Of a stretch of 44,475 nucleotides of DNA, positions 14,658 to 22,669 are shown one piece after another (within the stretch, counting starts at the first letter, position 1; every line of letters begins with the position of its first letter). Made by a program: the position numbers and the translations under genes. Where the stretch lies: assembly GCF_016908645.1 (NCBI RefSeq), contig NZ_JAFBEH010000016.1, positions 1 to 44,475 of the forward strand. The letters are read 5' to 3'. This stretch comes from Streptococcus loxodontisalivarius. GTDB taxonomy: Bacteria; Bacillota; Bacilli; Lactobacillales; Streptococcaceae. The notes under the pieces were generated by a model. The model worked only from the letters and a program-made list of their open reading frames with translations. It did not search any database and had not been told where the DNA came from.

Positions 14658-15836
14658 ATGAAAAAGAAAAGTTATATTTTAGGATCAGTTTTAGTTTTGG
14701 CACTCTTTGCTGCAGGAATTTCAAACAATCAACTTGCCTATGCAGAAGATAGTCAAACAGAATCTAGCCAAGTGACTACTGTCCTTGAAACATCTGAAGC
14801 GACTGTGACAGAAGCAAGTGAGGAATCATCAGCTAGCTCAGCTATTGCCCTTGATTACCTACCAGCAAACCTTCAAGGAACTTGGGAAAACAATTACGAA
14901 AGCGATGGACAGTCTTACAATGTTCGTATGATTGTGACCAATAATGGCTTGTCAGTGCAAATCAAGTCAGGGGATCAAGAGTCTCTTGAATCAGTTCAAG
15001 TTGCTAACATTGAACAGTTGGCAGAGGGTGTTTACTCATTTGATATCACATCATCTTATGCTGAACTCAATAATGAAGTTCTTATCGGTGATGTCGACTA
15101 TTCTCAAATAAGTGGTTTGGTATTAGCAAACGACAAACTCTATCTTCAATTCGGAGCAGATCTTTCTGCAGATAATTGGTCAAAAGATTACGCATTCACA
15201 AGCATTGACCTATCAAATGTCGATTACGATACAATCGATTTTCCAAAAGAATTGGTCGGTACTTGGCAGGCAAGTGTCAGCTGGGGTGGTAACCAAAATG
15301 TGCAGGAAACTTATGTGATTTCTGCTGATGGAAAAGTGTCAAAAAGCTTTGTTGATCAGAATGCTGGTATGGATATTTCTGAAGAAATGTCGATTTCTAA
15401 GGTTCAAAAAGTTGGAGACAATCTCTATCGCTTAGTTGCTCCAGATGGTTCATTCTTAGAAGGTGGTATTGGTGGCATGTATGTTCAGTACCAACAAGGT
15501 TTCTACTTGGATGGTGATGTTATGAAACCAGTACTTTGGAGCTCAAGTAGCTTTGAAGAAATGACTTACGATAATCCATCATTCGGTAGTGAATTTACAA
15601 GAGTCTCAACTGATGGGCAGGCTGCATCTGATAAGACAGCTTCAAGTTCAAATTCAAGCTCACAAAGTTCTTCATCATCTAGTTCAAGTCAGGCAAGTTC
15701 AAGCTCTGCTCAGAAAGAAGACAAATCTTCAAATCTTCCTTCAACTGGTGAAACTGTATCAATCTTGGGTGCAGTTGGTCTAGTTATCTTGGCTGCTGTC
15801 GGTGTCTATCTCCTTAAGAAGAAAAAAGAAAAATAA
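14658..15836 (+). CDS. LPXTG-type (LPSTG) cell-wall-anchored surface protein
   Basis: This 392-aa protein has a signal peptide (MKKKSYILGSVLVLALFAAG..., probable cleavage after AYA near residue 30). A Ser/Thr/Glu-rich linker follows, then two similar beta-rich segments that each begin with a Leu-Gly/Val-Gly-Thr-Trp motif (NLQGTWENNY about 73, ELVGTWQASV about 202). A poly-Ser stalk (about 335-357) leads to the sortase signal LPSTG, a hydrophobic helix and a KKKKEK tail. The two GTW segments look like lipocalin-like or repeated surface domains of unknown ligand. The start at 14658 is chosen because GGGG precedes it and the promoter lies at 14601-14629; a longer reading would overlap the -35. 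It interrupts the usual miaA-hflX neighbourhood. Confidence 0.88.
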   Translation: MKKKSYILGSVLVLALFAAGISNNQLAYAEDSQTESSQVTTVLETSEATVTEASEESSASSAIALDYLPANLQGTWENNYESDGQSYNVRMIVTNNGLSVQIKSGDQESLESVQVANIEQLAEGVYSFDITSSYAELNNEVLIGDVDYSQISGLVLANDKLYLQFGADLSADNWSKDYAFTSIDLSNVDYDTIDFPKELVGTWQASVSWGGNQNVQETYVISADGKVSKSFVDQNAGMDISEEMSISKVQKVGDNLYRLVAPDGSFLEGGIGGMYVQYQQGFYLDGDVMKPVLWSSSSFEEMTYDNPSFGSEFTRVSTDGQAASDKTASSSNSSSQSSSSSSSSQASSSSAQKEDKSSNLPSTGETVSILGAVGLVILAAVGVYLLKKKKEK

Positions 15837-15843
15837 AGATATT

Positions 15844-15880
15844 CTCCAGAGCCTCTGAGCTTTGGAGTTTTCTTGTTTTT
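15844..15880 (+). terminator. Terminator of the LPSTG gene
   Basis: CTCCAGAGC (15844-15852) pairs with GCTTTGGAG (15859-15867), one G-U pair, 6-nt loop, followed by a T-rich tract to 15880. Confidence 0.85.
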
Positions 15881-15906
15881 CAGTTCAGATTTTAAGTATT
15901 TTTTGA

Positions 15907-15965
15907 TATAATATTGAAAAGAGAAAAAATATAGTCTAGTGGTTTCTTTTACTAGGCTCCTTTTT
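15907..15965 (+). promoter_or_regulatory. hflX promoter with terminator-like leader hairpin
   Basis: TATAAT (15907-15912) is the -10, with a poor -35 (TTCAGA, 15884-15889). About 15 bases into the transcript AGTCTAGT (15933-15940) can pair with ACTAGGCT (15951-15958, one G-U). A CCTTTTT tract follows, so the leader could attenuate transcription of the hflX run. Confidence 0.45.
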
Positions 15966-15992
15966 ATGAAAAAAAGAAAATGGAGGCATCCT

Positions 15993-17231
15993 ATGATAGA
16001 AACTCAGAAAAAACAAGAGCGTGTTATCTTGGTTGGTGTTGAGTTGCAGAACACTGAGAATTTTGACATGTCCATGGAAGAGTTGGCCAGTCTAGCTGAG
16101 ACAGCAGGTGCTGAGGTGGTTGCATCCTATACTCAGAAAAGAGAGCGCTACGATAGTAAATCCTTTATCGGTTCTGGAAAACTAGAAGAAATTAAGAATA
16201 TGATTGAAGCTGATGAGATTGATACGGTTATCGTTAATAACCGCTTGACACCTCGTCAAAATTCTAATTTGGAAGCGGCTTTTGATGTTAAGGTGATCGA
16301 CCGTATGCAGCTGATTTTGGATATTTTTGCCATGCGTGCCAGAAGTCACGAAGGAAAGCTCCAAGTTCATCTAGCTCAGCTTAAGTATATGTTGCCACGC
16401 TTGGCAGGTCAGGGCGTTATGCTTAGCCGACAAGCTGGTGGAATCGGGAGCCGTGGTCCTGGTGAGAGTCAGTTGGAGCTTAACCGACGTTCCATTCGCA
16501 ATCAGATTTCGGATATTGAGCGCCAACTCAAAATTGTTGAGAAAAACCGTGATACGGTCAGAGAGCGTCGTCTAGATTCTGAGACCTTTAAAATTGGTCT
16601 GATTGGTTATACAAATGCCGGAAAATCAACAATCATGAATCTACTGACTGATAATCGTCAGTATGAGGCTGATGAGCTCTTTGCAACACTAGATGCGACA
16701 ACTAAGCAGATTTATCTCAAGGATCAATTTCAGGTGACTTTGACAGATACTGTTGGTTTTATTCAGGATTTGCCGACTGAGTTGGTTGCAGCCTTCAAGT
16801 CAACCTTGGAGGAGAGCCGTCATGTTGATCTCTTGCTGCATGTTATCGATGCTTCAGATGCTAATCATGCTGAGCAGGAGAAGGTTGTCCTAGACATTCT
16901 TGAAGATTTGGATATGCTAGATATTCCGAGACTAGCTATCTATAATAAAATGGATGTGACAGAAAAACTGACAGCGACAGCTTTTCCCAATGTCCGTCTA
17001 TCAGCCCGTGCTGATGGGGCCAGAGATTTGTTAAGACGCTATATCATAGATGAAATTCGTCACCTTTTCCAATCTTTTTCAATCAAGGTTTCAGCGCAAA
17101 ATCTCTATAAACTTTACGATTTACACAAGGTTGCTCTCTTGGATTCTTACCAATTTGAGCATAATGAAGAAGAAATCACAGGCTATATCGCTGAGAAAAA
17201 TAAATGGAGGCTAGAAGAACTTTATGACTGA
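15993..17231 (+). CDS. hflX: GTPase HflX
   Basis: This 412-aa ribosome-associated GTPase rescues stalled or heat-damaged 70S ribosomes by subunit splitting. The HflX-specific N-terminal domain includes SKSFIGSGKLEEI (about 55-67). The glycine-rich GGIGSRGPGESQLE linker is at about 149-162. The G domain has G1 GYTNAGKS (205-212), DTVGFI (G3) and NKMD (G4). I choose ATG 15993, which has GGAGG at 15982-15986; an in-frame ATG at 15966 lies beside the leader hairpin and lacks a ribosome site. The next gene overlaps its end by 8 bases. The gene leads a run that continues to recJ. Confidence 0.93.
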   Translation: MIETQKKQERVILVGVELQNTENFDMSMEELASLAETAGAEVVASYTQKRERYDSKSFIGSGKLEEIKNMIEADEIDTVIVNNRLTPRQNSNLEAAFDVKVIDRMQLILDIFAMRARSHEGKLQVHLAQLKYMLPRLAGQGVMLSRQAGGIGSRGPGESQLELNRRSIRNQISDIERQLKIVEKNRDTVRERRLDSETFKIGLIGYTNAGKSTIMNLLTDNRQYEADELFATLDATTKQIYLKDQFQVTLTDTVGFIQDLPTELVAAFKSTLEESRHVDLLLHVIDASDANHAEQEKVVLDILEDLDMLDIPRLAIYNKMDVTEKLTATAFPNVRLSARADGARDLLRRYIIDEIRHLFQSFSIKVSAQNLYKLYDLHKVALLDSYQFEHNEEEITGYIAEKNKWRLEELYD

Positions 17232-17865
17232 AATGATTGAACTGGCATTGACTTACGGTGGTTATACCAGTTTGGATAAGGTCTTTTTAAGCAATCAGCT
17301 GCAAAATCTGTCTAAAGAAGAGCAGTTGGCTTTTATCACACCTCCACCAAGCGTTATCAATGCCTACTTTGCTGAACTCTATCAAAAGCAGGGACCGACA
17401 GCGGCGACAGATTATTTTGCACAAATTTCAGAAGCCTTTAATCTCTGGAATAGTCAGCCCTCTTTCGATGAGACAAAACCTTTTATTCGTCTCAATCTTT
17501 CTGGCAAGTCTTACGGTTTATGCTTTGAGAGTGCCAACCAAACTGCTCTTGTTTTCCCAGAGGAAGATAGTCAGCCTAGCCTAGACCTACTTTTTGAGCT
17601 GGCGCAGATTTTCCCACAGTATAAGGTTTATAGAGAGCAAGGACAAATCAAAATGGCAGCGCAGGAGTTTGATGAGACTGTCTTAGAGGATTTGACGCCT
17701 GAATCTGCTCTGTTGAGTCAAATTAGTCGCTTAAAGGCAGGCTTTATCAAGATTAAGAGTTTCAATGCCGATGAATTAGCCGAACTTTTGCAGGCTTATA
17801 AGGGGCAGTGCTATGTGACTTTCCAGCAGAGAGAGTACATCGCCTATATTAAAGAACAGAATTAG
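17224..17865 (+). CDS. Conserved streptococcal protein of unknown function
   Basis: This 213-aa soluble protein starts inside the end of hflX (8-base overlap) with the ribosome site GGAGG within that gene, so it is translationally coupled. No catalytic motif or membrane segment is visible. It contains a helical N-terminal half and a strand-rich middle (PFIRLNLSGKSYGLCFES). Related streptococcal genes between hflX and rnz have sometimes carried the label cystathionine beta-lyase, but nothing here supports a PLP enzyme: there is no PLP-lysine motif and the length is half of that family. Treat as unknown, with a possible role tied to RNA or ribosome maintenance by neighbourhood only. Confidence 0.8.
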   Translation: MTEMIELALTYGGYTSLDKVFLSNQLQNLSKEEQLAFITPPPSVINAYFAELYQKQGPTAATDYFAQISEAFNLWNSQPSFDETKPFIRLNLSGKSYGLCFESANQTALVFPEEDSQPSLDLLFELAQIFPQYKVYREQGQIKMAAQEFDETVLEDLTPESALLSQISRLKAGFIKIKSFNADELAELLQAYKGQCYVTFQQREYIAYIKEQN

Positions 17866-17951
17866 TATCAGAAAGGACAGCCTTTGGGTGTTTGCCCTGT
17901 AAAACATTTTAGACTAGCAATCAGTTTAAGATTGGCTTTAGTAGATTAAGT

Positions 17952-18881
17952 ATGGAATTACAATTTTTGGGGACGGGTGCTGGTCAGCCGGCCAAGCAGC
18001 GTAATGTGTCGAGCCTTGTTTTGAAGCTCTTGGATGAGATCAATGAGGTTTGGATGTTTGACTGTGGCGAGGGGACGCAACGTCAGATTTTAGAGACTAC
18101 CATTAAACCCCGCAAAATCAAGAAAATTTTTATTACCCACTTGCATGGGGATCATGTTCTAGGTTTACCAGGTTTTTTGTCAACACGTGCCTTCCAAGCA
18201 AATGAAGAACAGACGGATGTTGATATCTATGGACCAATTGGTATCAAGCAGTTTGTCATGTCTAGCTTGAAGGTGACGGGTTCTCGTCTACCTTACCATA
18301 TCAATTTCCATGAATTTGATGATAAATCACTTGGAAAGATTTTGGAGACTGACAAGTTCACTGTCTATGCCGAAAAACTCGACCACACGATTTTTTGTGT
18401 TGGTTACAGAGTCATGCAAAAGGACCTTGAAGGTACCTTGGACGCAGAAGCGCTTAAGGCAGCAGGTGTGCCTTTCGGACCACTTTTTGGTAAGGTGAAA
18501 AATGGTCAAGATGTTGTCCTAGAAGATGGCACTAAGATTATTGCCAAGGATTACATTTCTGCACCTAAAAAAGGTAAGATTGTTACCATTTTAGGAGATA
18601 CTCGCAAGACCGCAGCCAGTGCTCGTCTGGGCTTGGGAGCTGATATTTTGGTTCATGAGTCAACCTATGGCAAGGGCGATGAAAAGATTGCCCGCAATCA
18701 TGGTCACTCAACCAATATGCAGGCAGCAGAAGTAGCCAAAGAAGCATCTGCTAAGCGTCTCCTCCTCAATCACGTGTCAGCTCGTTTCCTTGGACGTGAT
18801 TGCAAGCAGATGGAGCGCGATGCTGCAACTATTTTTGAAAATGTTCATGTGGTCCGTGACCTAGAAGAAGTTGAGGTATAG
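17952..18881 (+). CDS. rnz: Ribonuclease Z
   Basis: This 309-aa metallo-beta-lactamase-fold endonuclease trims the 3' end of tRNA precursors. The zinc motif HLHGDH lies at residues 63-68 ([14 protein letters not shown]). Later ligands include the Asp of GDTR and the His of LLNHVSARF. An insert around 150-200 would form the tRNA-gripping exosite (flexible arm). The N-terminus [18 protein letters not shown] is the canonical start of the short RNase Z form, and the length is normal. An 86-base gap follows the preceding gene, with a modest hairpin but no U-tract. The SDR gene begins 8 bases after its stop, indicating co-transcription. Confidence 0.95.
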   Translation: MELQFLGTGAGQPAKQRNVSSLVLKLLDEINEVWMFDCGEGTQRQILETTIKPRKIKKIFITHLHGDHVLGLPGFLSTRAFQANEEQTDVDIYGPIGIKQFVMSSLKVTGSRLPYHINFHEFDDKSLGKILETDKFTVYAEKLDHTIFCVGYRVMQKDLEGTLDAEALKAAGVPFGPLFGKVKNGQDVVLEDGTKIIAKDYISAPKKGKIVTILGDTRKTAASARLGLGADILVHESTYGKGDEKIARNHGHSTNMQAAEVAKEASAKRLLLNHVSARFLGRDCKQMERDAATIFENVHVVRDLEEVEV

Positions 18882-18889
18882 TCAGTAGG

Positions 18890-19654
18890 ATGGAAAAACG
18901 CCTTATTGTCATTACAGGAGCAACAGGTGGTATCGCTCAAGAATTGGTTAAGCTGATTCCTGAGAGCGACCAGCTTATTTTAATGGGACGTAGTCAAGAG
19001 CGCTTACTTGAGGCATTTGGCAGCAAAGCCAATCAACACTTGATGGCTCTTGATATTACAGATGATGCTGCAGTTCAAGAGGCTGTTGAAAGCATTTATC
19101 AACAATTCGGTCAGATAGATATCTTTATCAACAATGCTGGCTTTGGCGAGTTTAAGGCCTATGATCAGTATGATTCTGAAACGATTCGTCAGATGTTTGA
19201 TGTCAATACCATTGCCATGATTAACTTTTCACGCTTGGTCGGTCAGAAAATGGCAGAGCGTGGACAAGGGCAGCTAATCAATATCGTTTCGATTGCTGGC
19301 TTGGTTGCATCAGCTAAATCAACCATCTATTCGGCAAGCAAATTTGCCATGATTGGCTTTTCGAACGCCCTACGTTTGGAATTGGCTGATGCCGGTGTCT
19401 ATGTGACAACCGTCAATCCAGGCCCGATTGCTACCAAGTTTTTTGACAAGGCGGATCCGTCAGGAGATTATCTCAAATCCGTTCAACAATACACCTTGCA
19501 AGCTGATGTGGTTGCTAAACGCATCTACAAGATTTTCGGAAAAAATAAGCGTGAACTCAATATGCCTTTTTCCCTAGCAGCGACAGCCAAATTGTACAGT
19601 CTCTTCCCAAAAACAGGAGACTATCTAGCCCGCAAGGTCTTTAACTACAAATAG
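18890..19654 (+). CDS. Short-chain dehydrogenase/reductase (classical SDR)
   Basis: This 254-aa oxidoreductase has a Rossmann fold. The cofactor loop TGATGGIA is at residues 9-16, NNAG at 81-84, catalytic Ser134 lies in NIVSIAG, and Tyr147 and Lys151 lie in IYSASK. Arg34 after the second strand (LMGRSQE) favours NADP over NAD. The substrate cannot be predicted from sequence. In streptococci this gene commonly sits between rnz and recJ and is likely a housekeeping reductase. The start codon is 8 bases after rnz and recJ begins 16 bases after its stop. Confidence 0.9.
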   Translation: MEKRLIVITGATGGIAQELVKLIPESDQLILMGRSQERLLEAFGSKANQHLMALDITDDAAVQEAVESIYQQFGQIDIFINNAGFGEFKAYDQYDSETIRQMFDVNTIAMINFSRLVGQKMAERGQGQLINIVSIAGLVASAKSTIYSASKFAMIGFSNALRLELADAGVYVTTVNPGPIATKFFDKADPSGDYLKSVQQYTLQADVVAKRIYKIFGKNKRELNMPFSLAATAKLYSLFPKTGDYLARKVFNYK

Positions 19655-19670
19655 AGAAATATAAGATTTA

Positions 19671-21872
19671 ATGATTACTTCAAAATATGATTGGCATCTC
19701 AATGACAAGGCTGTTGATGATGCCTTTTTAAAACTAGCCAAAGAGGCTAATTTGACAGAGGATGCTGCTAAGATTTTGGTGGCTAGAGGTGTCGACAGCA
19801 AAGAGGCACTCGATGATTTTTTAGCTGCTGATTTGTCGCACCTTCATGATCCTTATCTCCTCCATGACATGGAAAAGTCTGTGGCACGTATTCGTCAGGC
19901 TATCGAAAACTATGAGCAGATTCTGGTTTATGGTGACTATGATGCCGATGGGATGACCAGCGCCAGCATTATCAAAGAAACCTTGGAGATGATGGGTGCT
20001 GAGGCTCAGGTCTATCTCCCTAATCGCTTCACCGATGGTTACGGCCCCAACCTAAGCGTCTACAAGTACTTTATTGAGCAGCAGGATATTTCCTTGATTA
20101 TCACGGTGGATAATGGCGTAGCTGGACAGGAAGCTATTTCCTATGCCCAAGAGGCAGGAGTGGATGTCATCGTGACAGACCACCACAGCATGCCAGCAGA
20201 GCTTCCAAATGCTTATGCTATTGTTCACCCAGAACATCCAGAAGCTGACTATCCTTTTAAACATTTAGCAGGTTGTGGCGTTGCTTTCAAATTAGCTACG
20301 GCACTTCTTGAGACTATTCCTACTGAAATGTTGGATTTGGTAGCCATTGGTACAATCGCTGATATGGTCAGTCTGACTGACGAGAACCGAATCATGGTTA
20401 AGGTCGGTCTGCAAATGCTGAAAGACACCGAGCGAGTTGGTTTGCAGGAGTTGATGCAGATTTCTGACATTGACCGAAACACTATCAATGAAGAAACAGT
20501 TGGTTTCAAGATTGCTCCCCAGCTAAATGCACTTGGGCGTCTGGATGATCCCAATCCTGCAATTGAGCTTCTAACTGGTTTTGATGATGATGAAGCGCAG
20601 GCAATTGTCATCATGATTAATGGTAAAAATGAAGAGCGCAAGGAGATTGTGCAGACCATCTTCGATGAAGCTATGAGCATGGTTGATTTGGATAAGCCTG
20701 TTCAGGTTCTTGCCAAGGAGAACTGGCATCCAGGTGTTCTTGGGATTGTTGCTGGTCGTATTATGGAACAGATTAGTCAGACAGTTGTAGTCTTAAATAT
20801 TGAAAATGGCTCTGCTAAAGGCTCTGCCCGCAGTCTGGAATCGATTAATATCTTCCAAGCTCTGGATGATCATCGAGATATCTTCACAGCCTTTGGGGGA
20901 CATGCTGGCGCTGCTGGTATGACGCTTCCTGAAGAAAATCTTGAAACCTTGTCAGACTTGCTCTGCCAATTTGTCATTGACAATGAGATTGATACGAGTC
21001 TCAAAAATCCTTTGCAGCTTGATGAGGAATTGCAACTGGAAGATCTCAGTCTTGAAACTATTAAGTCTCTTGAAAAACTAGCTCCATTCGGTATGGACAA
21101 TAAGAAACCTGTCTTCTGGCTCCGCCATTTCCAAGTGACACAGGCTAGAACCATGGGGCAGGGCAATGCCCATCTTAAGTTGAAAATCCAGCAGGGGCAG
21201 GCAAGTTTTGATGTGGTTGCCTTTGGTCAAGGTGCTTTGGTTCAGGAATTTCAACAGGCGCAGGGCTTAGAACTTGCAGTGACTCTGTCTGTCAATGTCT
21301 GGAATGGTGCAACGACTCTCCAATTGATGATGGAGGACGCTCGTGTTGACGGCGTTCAGCTTTTCGACATTCGTGCTAGAAATGCTAGTCTCCCATCAGG
21401 TGTAGCCCTGTATTCTGAGGGTGCTCGAGGTCCTGTTTTGGTTCTGGATGAACTACCAGAAAGTGCAGAAGACCTGAAAGAAAGCCTTGCTAATCAGACT
21501 TTCCAAGCCATCTATTTTAAAAATGACATCAAGCAAAGTTATTACCTAACGGGCTTTGGGACACGAGATCAATTCGCCAAGCTCTATAAGACCATCTATC
21601 AGTTCCCAAATTTTGATGTGCGTTACAAGCTCAAAGAGCTCAGCTCTTATCTGAAAATTGATCAGATTCTTCTGGTTAAGATGATTCAGATTTTTGAAGA
21701 ATTAGGCTTTGTAAGCATTTCTGACGGTGTGATGACAGTTGTTAAAGATGCTCCAAAACGTGCTTTTGAAGAGAGTAGCATCTATCAGGAACTCAAGGCA
21801 ACAGTCAAATACCAAGAACTAATGGCTTTGGGAACACCACAGGAAATCTATAACTGGCTGACACAAGAGTAA
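19671..21872 (+). CDS. recJ: Single-strand-specific 5'-3' exonuclease RecJ
   Basis: This 733-aa DHH-superfamily exonuclease works in recombination repair and mismatch repair. Motif I is VYGDYDADGMTS (Asp89, Asp91, Asp93), motif III is VTDHH (Asp170-His171-His172), and the DHHA1 domain carries AFGGHAGAAGM near residues 411-421. An OB-type DNA-binding part follows (about 460-565). A C-terminal extension of about 160 residues is characteristic of the Firmicute form. It is the last gene of the hflX-recJ run. No strong terminator follows; an 8-bp hairpin near 21870-21906 lacks a U-tract. Confidence 0.95.
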   Translation: MITSKYDWHLNDKAVDDAFLKLAKEANLTEDAAKILVARGVDSKEALDDFLAADLSHLHDPYLLHDMEKSVARIRQAIENYEQILVYGDYDADGMTSASIIKETLEMMGAEAQVYLPNRFTDGYGPNLSVYKYFIEQQDISLIITVDNGVAGQEAISYAQEAGVDVIVTDHHSMPAELPNAYAIVHPEHPEADYPFKHLAGCGVAFKLATALLETIPTEMLDLVAIGTIADMVSLTDENRIMVKVGLQMLKDTERVGLQELMQISDIDRNTINEETVGFKIAPQLNALGRLDDPNPAIELLTGFDDDEAQAIVIMINGKNEERKEIVQTIFDEAMSMVDLDKPVQVLAKENWHPGVLGIVAGRIMEQISQTVVVLNIENGSAKGSARSLESINIFQALDDHRDIFTAFGGHAGAAGMTLPEENLETLSDLLCQFVIDNEIDTSLKNPLQLDEELQLEDLSLETIKSLEKLAPFGMDNKKPVFWLRHFQVTQARTMGQGNAHLKLKIQQGQASFDVVAFGQGALVQEFQQAQGLELAVTLSVNVWNGATTLQLMMEDARVDGVQLFDIRARNASLPSGVALYSEGARGPVLVLDELPESAEDLKESLANQTFQAIYFKNDIKQSYYLTGFGTRDQFAKLYKTIYQFPNFDVRYKLKELSSYLKIDQILLVKMIQIFEELGFVSISDGVMTVVKDAPKRAFEESSIYQELKATVKYQELMALGTPQEIYNWLTQE

Positions 21873-21920
21873 TCTTGTGCAGTAATCGTCTCTTTAAACA
21901 AGGATTAGAATAGACTGACG

Positions 21921-21961
21921 ACAATCTTAATGATTGTGATTAGCTAGAAATATGTTATAAT
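21921..21961 (+). promoter_or_regulatory. apt promoter overlapped by a palindrome
   Basis: An extended -10 TGTTATAAT (21953-21961) has a -35 TTGTGA (21934-21939, 16-base spacer). The -35 lies in the right arm of the perfect inverted repeat ACAATC-TTAAT-GATTGT (21921-21937). It is not a PurR box that I recognise. The transcript would have a leader of about 70 nt that can pair CCCAA with TTGGG. Confidence 0.5.
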
Positions 21962-22038
21962 AAATAGTAAAAACATTTTTTGGGGCAACCCAACTTGAAA
22001 GGAATGAAACTTGGGGATTTACCCGAGATATCTTAATT

Positions 22039-22557
22039 ATGGATTTAACAAAATATATCGCATCGATTGAAAACTACCCAAAAGAGGGCATCACTTTCCG
22101 TGATATCTCACCATTGATGGCTGACGGAAAAGCTTATAACTACGCAGTTCGTGAGATTGCTCAATATGCTTGTGACCACGATATTGATATGATCGTTGGA
22201 CCAGAAGCGCGTGGTTTCATCATCGGATGTCCAGTAGCAGTTGAACTCGGTATCGGTTTTGCACCAGTTCGTAAACCAGGTAAATTGCCACGTGAAGTTA
22301 TCTCAGCTGACTACGAAAAAGAGTATGGTGTGGATACTTTGACAATGCACGCTGACGCTATTAAACCAGGACAACGCGTTCTTATCGTTGATGACCTCTT
22401 GGCAACTGGTGGTACAGTGAAAGCTACTATCGAAATGATTGAAAAACTTGGTGGTATCGTTGCAGGTTGTGCCTTCCTTATCGAGCTTGACGGACTTGAT
22501 GGACGTAAGGCTATTGAAGGCTATGATTGCAAAGTTTTGATGAACTTCCCAGGTTAA
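22039..22557 (+). CDS. apt: Adenine phosphoribosyltransferase
   Basis: This 172-aa enzyme salvages adenine to AMP with PRPP. It has the type I PRTase PRPP motif [13 protein letters not shown] (about 114-126), the flexible-loop region RKPGKLPRE (about 77-85) and the base-binding segment around PEARGFI (about 55-61). Length and composition are standard. Codon use is that of a highly expressed gene (many AAC, GGT, CGT and TTC codons). It is monocistronic by promoter, but no terminator is visible before the metA control region, so readthrough into metA is possible. Confidence 0.96.
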   Translation: MDLTKYIASIENYPKEGITFRDISPLMADGKAYNYAVREIAQYACDHDIDMIVGPEARGFIIGCPVAVELGIGFAPVRKPGKLPREVISADYEKEYGVDTLTMHADAIKPGQRVLIVDDLLATGGTVKATIEMIEKLGGIVAGCAFLIELDGLDGRKAIEGYDCKVLMNFPG

Positions 22558-22564
22558 TCCAGGG

Positions 22565-22581
22565 TATAGTTAAAAACTATA
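22565..22581. promoter_or_regulatory. MET-box operator 1 of metA
   Basis: TATAGTTAAAAACTATA is a perfect TATAGTT-N3-AACTATA palindrome, the same as the site upstream of the MetE-like gene. Confidence 0.85.
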
Positions 22582-22598
22582 TCTAGCTAAAGAAAATA

Positions 22599-22632
22599 TA
22601 TAATGGAAAACTATATCTCCATGTTTTATAAT
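22599..22632 (+). promoter_or_regulatory. Second, degenerate MET-box and metA promoter
   Basis: TATAATGGAAAACTATA (22599-22615) has a perfect right half and 5 of 7 matches in the left half, centred 34 bases from box 1, about three helical turns. A -10 TATAAT (22627-22632) follows, with the -35 position inside this second box, as expected for an activator-dependent promoter. Confidence 0.6.
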
Positions 22633-22663
22633 ATTAAGATAGGATATTATAAGAAATGGAGAT
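22615..22663 (+). promoter_or_regulatory. Long inverted repeat covering the metA ribosome binding site
   Basis: ATCTCCAT (22615-22622) with ATGGAGAT (22656-22663), and TTATAATAT (22626-22634) with ATATTATAA (22644-22652), make an almost continuous 20-bp stem with a 9-nt loop. The right arm contains the metA Shine-Dalgarno (TGGAG). Transcripts entering from apt would carry both arms. Those starting at the metA promoter would carry only the right arm. Confidence 0.6.
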
Positions 22664-22669
22664 GTTTTC

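Noticed and set aside
17224-17865. Cystathionine beta-lyase label for the gene after hflX
   Set aside because: The protein is too short and has no PLP-binding lysine motif.
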